Of a stretch of DNA of 9,614 nucleotides, positions 5,288-9,614 are shown piece after piece; the first letter of the stretch is position 1, and the number at the start of each line of letters is the position of its first letter. Position numbers and translations under genes: made by a program. Location of the stretch: positions 1-9,614 of the forward strand of contig JAUYOU010000061.1 of assembly GCA_030697855.1 (NCBI GenBank), in the 5' to 3' direction. This stretch comes from a bacterium. Its GTDB lineage: Bacteria > Patescibacteriota > Minisyncoccia > JACQLN01. Under the pieces are notes generated by a model, which saw only the letters and a list, made by a program, of their open reading frames with translations, was not told the DNA's origin and did not search any database.

Positions 5288-6469
5288 TCATTTCATTTTT
5301 CTGCGTATGAACGCCGGCACAACAAACTCATCATCGTTTTCATCTTCTTCGTCTACCAAAGAAACTTGCCCTTCAAAAGCTTTACCTTGTGGCTTTGCTG
5401 TTTTTAAAACAATACTTTCTTCGTTATTATTATCATCCCTTCTTGGTGCGTAAGATTCTCTCGCTTTAAGAAAAGATGAAGCGTCGTTAACCAAAGATTT
5501 AGCTTCTGTAACATCCGAATTAAAACCTGTTGCTACCACCGTAACTTTAATTTCACCTTTCTTAAGCTTGTCGTCTATAACTGCTCCAAAAATTACCTTG
5601 GCATCGCGGTCTATGGATTCGGTAATAATTTGAGCAGCTTCATTTACCTCGCTCATACTTAAATCGGACCCGCCAGAAATATTAAACAACACTCCTTTAG
5701 CCCCGTTTATAGAAACTTCTAACAAAGGTGAATTGATAGCCGCGCGAGCTGCTTCTTGTGCTCTATCGTCGCCCGTAGCACGCCCTATACCCATTAAAGC
5801 CGAGCCCGCATCTTTCATAATTGCTTTAACATCGGCAAAGTCGACATTAACAATACCGGGTAAAGTTATAAGGTCGGAAATACCTTGAACAGCTTGTCGC
5901 AAAACATCGTCCACAATTTCGAACGAACTTATAAGCGAAGTTTTGCGGTCAATTATTGTAAGCAATCTATCGTTAGGTATAACAATTATTGTATCTACTC
6001 TTTCTTTAAGTTCTTCTATACCAGATTCCGCAATCCTGTTTCTTTGTAAACCCTCAAAAGAAAATGGTCGAGTTACAACAGCCACAGTTAAAGCACCGGA
6101 TTCTTTAGCAGCTTCTGCAACTATCGGTGCCGCACCTGTACCCGTGCCACCACCCATTCCACAGGTTATAAAAACCATATCGGAACCGCGAACAGCTTCC
6201 TCTATGTCCTCTCGGCTTTCTTCGGCAGCTTGCCTACCAATGTCCGGATTCATTCCAGCACCCAAACCACGAGTTGTGGTTTTACCAATATGAATTTTTC
6301 TTGGCGCCAAACAGTGATGCAAAGCTTGCGCGTCGGTATTAACCGCCACAAAGTCTACACCTTGAATACGGCTTGCCATCATTCTATGGATAGCCGAGCC
6401 ACCAGAACCACCAACACCAACGACTCTTATTCTGGCAAAAGTTTCTACATCGGGTTTAACTTGAGGCAT
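5288..6469 (-). CDS. ftsZ: Cell division protein FtsZ
   Basis: FtsZ is the tubulin-like GTPase that polymerises into the cytokinetic ring. The 393-aa length is typical. The N-terminal GTPase domain has VVGVGGSGGSAI (16-27), the tubulin signature GGGTGTG (106-112) and the T7 synergy loop with Asn208, Asp210 and Asp213 (NVDFADVKAIM), which completes the GTPase site of the neighbouring subunit. A second domain extends to about 320, followed by an acidic linker (about 335-380) and the conserved C-terminal peptide EFVVPAFIRRKMK (381-393), the expected docking site for FtsA. The protein looks complete and active. It ends at TGA, confirming that UGA is a stop here. The ATG at 6469 has no SD; its own promoter and a ~167-nt structured leader lie upstream. 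It is not adjacent to ftsA, which lies 1.27 kb upstream across two unknown small genes. Confidence 0.98.
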   Translation of the reverse strand: MPQVKPDVETFARIRVVGVGGSGGSAIHRMMASRIQGVDFVAVNTDAQALHHCLAPRKIHIGKTTTRGLGAGMNPDIGRQAAEESREDIEEAVRGSDMVFITCGMGGGTGTGAAPIVAEAAKESGALTVAVVTRPFSFEGLQRNRIAESGIEELKERVDTIIVIPNDRLLTIIDRKTSLISSFEIVDDVLRQAVQGISDLITLPGIVNVDFADVKAIMKDAGSALMGIGRATGDDRAQEAARAAINSPLLEVSINGAKGVLFNISGGSDLSMSEVNEAAQIITESIDRDAKVIFGAVIDDKLKKGEIKVTVVATGFNSDVTEAKSLVNDASSFLKARESYAPRRDDNNNEESIVLKTAKPQGKAFEGQVSLVDEEDENDDEFVVPAFIRRKMK

Positions 6470-6507
6470 ATTTTGTCTATGAGTAAAACGAATAGTTATA
6501 AAATATA

Positions 6508-6576
6508 GCCCTGATAGTGAACTTCCGATTTTCTTATTGATGGCGAAGCCATCTTTCGGAAGTTCTACTACGGGGC
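6508..6576 (-). promoter_or_regulatory. Nested hairpin in the ftsZ leader
   Basis: A 10-bp stem, GAACTTCCGA (6519-6528) with TCGGAAGTTC (6556-6565), encloses a 6-bp hairpin GATGGC/GCCATC (6539-6544 with 6548-6553, 3-nt loop). The internal loop is asymmetric, 10 nt against 2 nt. Outside it, TAGT/ACTA (6515-6518 with 6567-6570) and GCCC/GGGC (6508-6511 with 6573-6576) extend the fold. It lies inside the predicted ftsZ 5' leader with no U tract, so it is not a terminator. It matches no riboswitch class I know; a protein-binding leader or a palindromic insertion is possible. Confidence 0.6.
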
Positions 6577-6642
6577 ATACCTTGAAAATTTCTAAATTCT
6601 AATATCTAATTTATAAAAACAATTGTAAATCTAATTGATAGG

Positions 6643-6670
6643 ATTATAGCGCCCTATTGAAAAAACACAA
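6643..6670 (-). promoter_or_regulatory. Promoter of ftsZ
   Basis: On the - strand a perfect -10 TATAAT (6648-6643) lies 16 nt from a weak -35 TTGTGT (6670-6665). Transcription would begin near 6636, giving a leader of about 167 nt. The promoter sits just after the terminator of the 127-aa gene, so ftsZ appears to be an independent unit. Confidence 0.6.
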
Positions 6671-6678
6671 GTTCAACC

Positions 6679-6714
6679 ATAAAAAATAACACTCCGGTTT
6701 GTTTCCGGAGTGTT
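6679..6714 (-). terminator. Intrinsic terminator of the 127-aa gene
   Basis: A perfect 10-bp stem, AACACTCCGG with CCGGAGTGTT (6688-6697 and 6705-6714), has a 7-nt loop. On the - strand it is followed by ATTTTTTA. It begins 6 nt after the stop codon of the 127-aa gene and insulates ftsZ from it. Confidence 0.9.
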
Positions 6715-6720
6715 GCTTAT

Positions 6721-7104
6721 TTAGTTCGGCGATATTAAAACAGGAACTCTTTTGCTTTTAACAAGTATCCAGTCTGTAAGATAACGATATACATTAAAAG
6801 CATCATCAACAGTTGGGATTTCTCCCTCGAAAGGAACTGCCAAAAGATAGCTTTCGTCTTCCGATAATATAAAAACCATTTCGCCTAAAAGACGGTGATG
6901 GTGAAAGCCATAAAGAGCTCTTAAACAGCTTCCATATACAGCAATTTCCCCTATCTCCTCTTTAAAAACAACAAGAATCATTAGGTTGGGAAGTTTCTGC
7001 ATCTCTTCGTAGGGATCAATGGTTTGACCATTTCTTAAAATCCTCAAAAGAGTGCCAAATTCCAAATCCATAGATACGCTCTGTCTTCTTGCTTCAAAAC
7101 TCAT
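6721..7104 (-). CDS. Unknown 127-aa soluble protein
   Basis: I do not recognise this protein. It has no signal peptide or membrane helix. An N-terminal region rich in charged residues (1-38) is followed by what look like alternating strands: LMILVVFKEEIGEIAVYGS (41-59), EMVFILSEDESYLLAVPF (75-92). A helix-like segment (AFNVYRYLTDWILV, 102-115) and a basic, hydrophobic end (KRVPVLISPN) follow, suggesting a small alpha/beta domain. A tri-histidine GFHHHR (66-71) is the only notable cluster. GGGGAGG ends 5 nt before the ATG, which fixes the start. It has its own strong terminator and a TATAAT about 34 nt upstream, so it is probably a single-gene unit. It lies between ftsA and ftsZ, but nothing in the protein itself indicates a division role. 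Confidence 0.75.
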   Translation of the reverse strand: MSFEARRQSVSMDLEFGTLLRILRNGQTIDPYEEMQKLPNLMILVVFKEEIGEIAVYGSCLRALYGFHHHRLLGEMVFILSEDESYLLAVPFEGEIPTVDDAFNVYRYLTDWILVKSKRVPVLISPN

Positions 7105-7137
7105 ACCAGCCTCCCCAGCTTTATGAATTTGAAGTGA

Positions 7138-7143
7138 ATTATA
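7138..7143 (-). promoter_or_regulatory. Possible -10 element of the 127-aa gene
   Basis: A perfect TATAAT lies 34 nt upstream of the ATG on the - strand, just past the terminator of the upstream unit. No good -35 is found at 16-18 nt spacing, so the assignment rests on the -10 alone and on the need for a start between two terminators. Confidence 0.4.
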
Positions 7144-7166
7144 AGGTACCAGAAAATTTATAACAT

Positions 7167-7200
7167 AAAATAAAAAAATACGCCAGACTTCGGTCTGGCG
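7167..7200 (-). terminator. Intrinsic terminator of the 79-aa gene
   Basis: The stem CGCCAGAC (7181-7188) pairs with GTCTGGCG (7193-7200). On the - strand it is followed by TATTTTTTTATTTTA. It lies 46 nt after the stop codon of the 79-aa gene. A bidirectional role is unlikely because the + strand continues GAAACAG. Confidence 0.9.
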
Positions 7201-7246
7201 GAAACAGATTTACATAGAAGCAAATATTCATAAAGAGTATCCTTGA

Positions 7247-7486
7247 TTAATGTCTACGTCTAATAGTAAACCGACTTTTCCACTGCGTAAGTTCTCCTTC
7301 TTGTAAAGCCTCCCAGACAAATGAAGTTTCGCCCGGCTCTTCAAGAAGAACTTGAACCGGCTGAAGACGTTTGCCAGAGTTATGCAAAGTAATCTTTATT
7401 CTTTTTGAAAAAGCCGTATCAAAAAGACATCTTAAAAAAATTCCGAACTCTTCGTGGTTGAAAGTCCCAACCAATCCATGTTCCAT
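7247..7486 (-). CDS. Unknown 79-aa soluble protein
   Basis: The start at ATG 7486 is chosen because GGAGG (7496-7492) lies 5 nt before it. Longer in-frame starts, back to a TTG at 7573, have no SD, and the most distal one falls inside the promoter. The protein (MEHGLVGTFNHEEFGIFLRC at its N-terminus) has no signal peptide or membrane helix. Helix-like residues 10-27 are followed by probable strands (RIKITLHN 29-36; PVQVLLEEP 43-51; TSFVWEAL 54-61) and a strongly basic end (KSRFTIRRRH). No known domain is recognised. It has its own near-consensus promoter and terminator and lies between ftsA and ftsZ. Its expression signals match those of the 127-aa gene next to it rather than those of the core genes. 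Confidence 0.75.
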   Translation of the reverse strand: MEHGLVGTFNHEEFGIFLRCLFDTAFSKRIKITLHNSGKRLQPVQVLLEEPGETSFVWEALQEGELTQWKSRFTIRRRH

Positions 7487-7544
7487 ATAAACCTCCATTT
7501 TTGGGATTAAAATTAAAAAAGAACAAATATTCCACAATTTGCTC

Positions 7545-7573
7545 ATTAAATCACTATATAAATTTACAGTCAA
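7545..7573 (-). promoter_or_regulatory. Sigma70-type promoter of the 79-aa gene
   Basis: On the - strand, -35 TTGACT (7573-7568, five of six) and -10 TTTAAT (7550-7545, five of six) are separated by 17 nt. Transcription would begin near 7538, about 52 nt before the ATG at 7486. Confidence 0.75.
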
Positions 7574-7614
7574 TCAAACTACCCTACATTAATTCAATGA
7601 TTTCTTACTTACCC

Positions 7615-7708
7615 AAATATCGCTTCGAGCGATTTCAAGGAGGTTCAATTTAATTACAAAGAGGGAGGATGTAAGTGCCCCTCCTTGCAGGAGCGAGAAG
7701 TGATATTT
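7615..7708. repeat. Structured ~90-nt intergenic repeat, copy B
   Basis: The outer arms AAATATCGCTTC (7615-7626) and GAAGTGATATTT (7697-7708) pair over 12 bp with one G-T position. Inside are a local TCGCT/AGCGA hairpin (7620-7624 with 7628-7632), AAGGAGGTT (7637-7645), a G-rich block (7661-7668) and CTCC-TTGCA-GGAG-CGA (7681-7696). The inner motifs match copy A at 943-1032 almost exactly, while both outer arms differ together, so pairing is kept. The single mismatch would be a G-U pair in + strand RNA but C-A in - strand RNA. It lies 32 nt after the ftsA stop codon and upstream of the 79-aa gene's promoter. Confidence 0.7.
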
Positions 7709-7739
7709 AAAAAACAAAATTACAAGAGCAAAAAAATAA

Positions 7740-8972
7740 CTAAGGTATAAGTTCCGAAAACCACTCCTTTATTTTTGACCATAAACCATTCCCTGGCAAA
7801 GATTCCATTGTTGTTTTTGGCCTATCTTTTTTAATTAGTTCGTTGTCGTTTTCGTAAAGCAAAATTCCTGCAAGAGTTGCGGTCTCTGGGCTAAATAATT
7901 CACTAAAATCTGTTTTTATTTCTCGAGCACGTCCAATTTCTATATTAAGTTTTAATTTTTTTCGAGCAAGCTCCATCAAGCCATCCATTTTTACACCACC
8001 ACCCGTAAGCACCACACCGGCTGGCAAATTAGGTTTGCCAGATTTTTTAATTTCATCGTTTATTAACTCAAAAATTTCACTAACGCGCGGTTCAACAATT
8101 CGGGCGAGTTCCCATTTTGGTATAACAGCGTCGTTGTTTGTCCAATCGGCTAAAATAATCTGTTCTCTTCTCGAAACATTACTAGAAACACAGCAAGCAT
8201 GTTCTAACTTTATCCTTTCAGAAACTTCGTGCGCCACTTTAAGCCCAACCGCCATATCGTTAGTTATGCTACCAGAACCCATCGGCACAACACCCGCATG
8301 CTTTAGTTCAGACTCTTCCCAAATAGAAACACCTGTTGTGCCAACACCAATATCAACCACCGCCACACCCAGTTCGCGTTGTTTTTTTGTTAAAACCGCT
8401 CGACTAACCGCCAAAGGAGAATAAACAATATTTTCTAATTCGAGCCCTGCATCGTGGATAGCTTTTCTTACGGATCTCAAAACAGGCGTAGAACCTAAAA
8501 CTAAAATAGAATCAACTTCTAACCTAACACCTTTCATACCAAGAGGATCCTTGGCTTTGTCTATTCCGTCTATGGTATATGAAACCGGAATAGTATGAAT
8601 AATTTCTCTATTAGATGGCAAAGGGATTGTTCTTGCAGAATCCAAAACCCTATTAACATCATCCACAGAAATTTCTCCATCGGCTCTAGAAACAGCAATA
8701 GAGCCATGAGAATTCATTAGTTTAAAATGTGGACCACTCAACCCAACCGATAGGCGAGTTATTTTTACATTACCACTTTTAGAAGCTATTTCTACCGCTT
8801 CTCTAATCGATTCTATAGCCTCTTTTGAATCTATGATCTGACCTCGCCTTATACCCCTCGACAAACTTTCTCCAAAACCAATAACTTTTAAATCTTCGCC
8901 AACCAAAAGAGTACCGACTCTAATTTTATGCGAACCTAAATCTAAAGCAGTAATAATATGTTCTCGTGCCAT
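7740..8972 (-). CDS. ftsA: Cell division protein FtsA
   Basis: FtsA is the actin-like ATPase that tethers FtsZ filaments to the inner face of the membrane and recruits later division proteins. The 410-aa length is close to E. coli FtsA (420). ATP-site motifs appear in order: phosphate-1 ALDLGSHKIRVG (9-20), phosphate-2 VVDIGVGTTGVSIW (205-218) and the adenosine motif GVVLTGGGVKMDGL (319-332). The FtsA-specific 1C (SHS2) subdomain lies at about 83-165. A linker (about 380-395) leads to the amphipathic C-terminal helix GLWSKIKEWFSELIP (396-410), the expected membrane-targeting sequence. The ATG at 8972 has no SD and no confident promoter was found. It lies 86 nt after ybeY, across a weak terminator. 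Unusually, it is not followed directly by ftsZ. Confidence 0.96.
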   Translation of the reverse strand: MAREHIITALDLGSHKIRVGTLLVGEDLKVIGFGESLSRGIRRGQIIDSKEAIESIREAVEIASKSGNVKITRLSVGLSGPHFKLMNSHGSIAVSRADGEISVDDVNRVLDSARTIPLPSNREIIHTIPVSYTIDGIDKAKDPLGMKGVRLEVDSILVLGSTPVLRSVRKAIHDAGLELENIVYSPLAVSRAVLTKKQRELGVAVVDIGVGTTGVSIWEESELKHAGVVPMGSGSITNDMAVGLKVAHEVSERIKLEHACCVSSNVSRREQIILADWTNNDAVIPKWELARIVEPRVSEIFELINDEIKKSGKPNLPAGVVLTGGGVKMDGLMELARKKLKLNIEIGRAREIKTDFSELFSPETATLAGILLYENDNELIKKDRPKTTMESLPGNGLWSKIKEWFSELIP

Positions 8973-9003
8973 TTATAAAACTTGAAAGATAACAAGATAA
9001 ACA

Positions 9004-9032
9004 CAAAAAAGTAAAAACTTTTTTAGTTTTAC
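9004..9032 (-). terminator. Weak AT-rich terminator between ybeY and ftsA
   Basis: On the - strand GTAAAACT (9032-9025) pairs with AGTTTTTAC (9019-9011), with one bulged base, and is followed by a run of T (9010-9005). The stem is short and AT-rich, so termination may be partial and some transcripts could continue into ftsA. Confidence 0.5.
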
Positions 9033-9058
9033 CTATAAATATTTTAAATACTAAATAC

Positions 9059-9442
9059 TTAGTCCAGCTTTTTCTCTGCCTTCAATTCCAGAGCCATCAT
9101 TTCTTCTTCCTCCTTTTTAGTTTCGTGATCGTAACCAGCTAAATGCAATATACCATGAACGATAAGACGCGTCATCCATTTTTTTTGTGTAAAACCATAG
9201 GTTTTTGCCTCCTCCAATACCACTGCTGGGCAAACAACAACATCCCCTGTTTCAAAACTTAAAACGTTGGTCGGCTTATCTTTTCCACGATATTTTTTAT
9301 TAAGTTCTGCCATTTTCTTTTTAGAAACAAAAATAAGGCCGTAATCTGCTACGGTCTTATTTTTTGGCAAACAGGAATTTACCGATTTTAATATTTTATT
9401 TTTATTTATTCCAGAATAAGAAAATTTAACATCACTTTTCAT
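9059..9442 (-). CDS. ybeY: Endoribonuclease YbeY (16S rRNA maturation)
   Basis: YbeY is a single-strand endoribonuclease that matures the 3' end of 16S rRNA and takes part in ribosome quality control. The 127-aa protein is slightly shorter than E. coli YbeY (155 aa), mainly at the N-terminus, but has the full metal-binding motif HGILHLAGYDH (96-106) with His96, His100 and His106. The family segment NVLSFETGDVVVCP (59-72) is also present. The lysine- and glutamate-rich C-terminus is usual. The ATG at 9442 lies 9 nt after the stop of the YqeY-family gene, so the two are probably one operon. No SD is visible. Confidence 0.96.
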   Translation of the reverse strand: MKSDVKFSYSGINKNKILKSVNSCLPKNKTVADYGLIFVSKKKMAELNKKYRGKDKPTNVLSFETGDVVVCPAVVLEEAKTYGFTQKKWMTRLIVHGILHLAGYDHETKKEEEEMMALELKAEKKLD

Positions 9443-9451
9443 TGTAAATAA

Positions 9452-9614
9452 CTATTCTAACATCGGTTCAAGTATGCTTTTTACTCTATTACCATCAGCT
9501 CGTCCACCTAATTCTTTAACCGTCATACCCATTATTTTTCCAAAATCTTTTTTAGATTTTGAACCAGTTTCACTAATGGCTTTTTCTATAGCTTTTTTAA
9601 TATCTTCATCGCTA
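9452..9614 (-). CDS. yqeY: GatB/YqeY-domain protein, C-terminal part
   Basis: The gene runs off the right edge; only its last 53 codons and TAG stop are inside. The visible part is helical and carries the family's late signature: AISETGSKSKKDFGKIMG (12-29 of the visible part) followed by GGRADGNRVKSIL (36-48). This matches the C-terminal domain shared by YqeY and the tail of GatB, which binds tRNA in the amidotransferase. A full-length GatB cannot be strictly excluded because the rest lies outside, but the ending and the operon with ybeY favour stand-alone YqeY, whose cellular role is poorly defined. Confidence 0.88.
   Translation of the reverse strand, partial: SDEDIKKAIEKAISETGSKSKKDFGKIMGMTVKELGGRADGNRVKSILEPMLE

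Noticed and set aside
5288..5290. UGA read as glycine (SR1/Gracilibacteria code)
   Set aside because: UGA directly follows the conserved FtsZ C-terminal peptide, so it acts as a stop.
5943..6293. + strand ORF of 116 codons opposite ftsZ
   Set aside because: It is antisense to the FtsZ GTPase domain; the low-complexity product mirrors FtsZ codons.
7487..7573. Longer form of the 79-aa protein starting at TTG 7573
   Set aside because: The TTG is the -35 hexamer of the likely promoter and has no SD; ATG 7486 has GGAGG at 5 nt.
8035..8424. + strand ORF of 129 codons opposite ftsA
   Set aside because: It is antisense to the conserved ftsA ATP-site region, with no start signal or domain.
1..9614. 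CRISPR array, tRNA or rRNA genes, transposase
   Set aside because: No regularly spaced repeats, cloverleaf, rRNA core sequence or transposase motif was found on either strand by reading.

Overview
This AT-rich window (roughly 35-40% GC by eye) reads as a chromosomal segment of a small-genome bacterium. The best fit is a member of the Candidate Phyla Radiation (Patescibacteria), possibly Parcubacteria-like. The pointers are the AT-rich bases, core genes that mostly start without a Shine-Dalgarno (SD) sequence, compact core proteins, an EF-P with an unusual loop, and an adenosylcobalamin-dependent ribonucleotide reductase next to its cofactor-finishing enzyme with no corrin-synthesis genes in view. 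This lineage call is inference. ftsZ ends normally at UGA, so UGA is a stop here and the UGA-glycine code of SR1/Gracilibacteria is excluded.

Left part (1-1037): efp is the only recognisable gene on the + strand. It has a clear promoter and a strong intrinsic terminator. Convergent to it, on the - strand, are two unrecognised micro-ORFs (38 and 29 codons). They encode similar single-span glycine-zipper membrane peptides. Between them and cobO lies copy A of a structured ~90-nt repeat.

Middle-left (1038-4835): nrdJ (class II ribonucleotide reductase) and cobO (corrinoid adenosyltransferase) form a - strand operon. CobO makes the adenosylcobalamin that NrdJ needs. The ~370-nt region upstream of nrdJ is rich in symmetry: a 9-bp hairpin, a perfect DnaA-box consensus, and a perfect 32-bp palindrome flanked by a 7-bp direct repeat. 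It also holds a near-consensus promoter firing the other way.

Middle-right (4836-7739): a + strand pair of overlapping small genes of unknown function (75 aa membrane protein, 58 aa soluble protein) runs toward ftsZ and shares a bidirectional terminator with it. ftsZ (- strand) has its own promoter and a ~167-nt leader with a nested hairpin. Upstream of ftsZ are two unknown single-gene units (127 aa and 79 aa), each with a strong SD and its own terminator. They separate ftsZ from ftsA, which are usually adjacent. Copy B of the structured repeat follows ftsA.

Right part (7740-9614): ftsA, ybeY (16S rRNA maturation endonuclease) and the 3' end of a GatB/YqeY-family gene are all on the - strand. 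yqeY and ybeY are 9 nt apart and probably co-transcribed; a weak AT-rich terminator separates ybeY from ftsA.

The window therefore combines conserved housekeeping functions (translation elongation, dNTP synthesis, division, rRNA processing) with a layer of small, lineage-specific genes and repeated structured elements. That layer is the part most likely to be undescribed.
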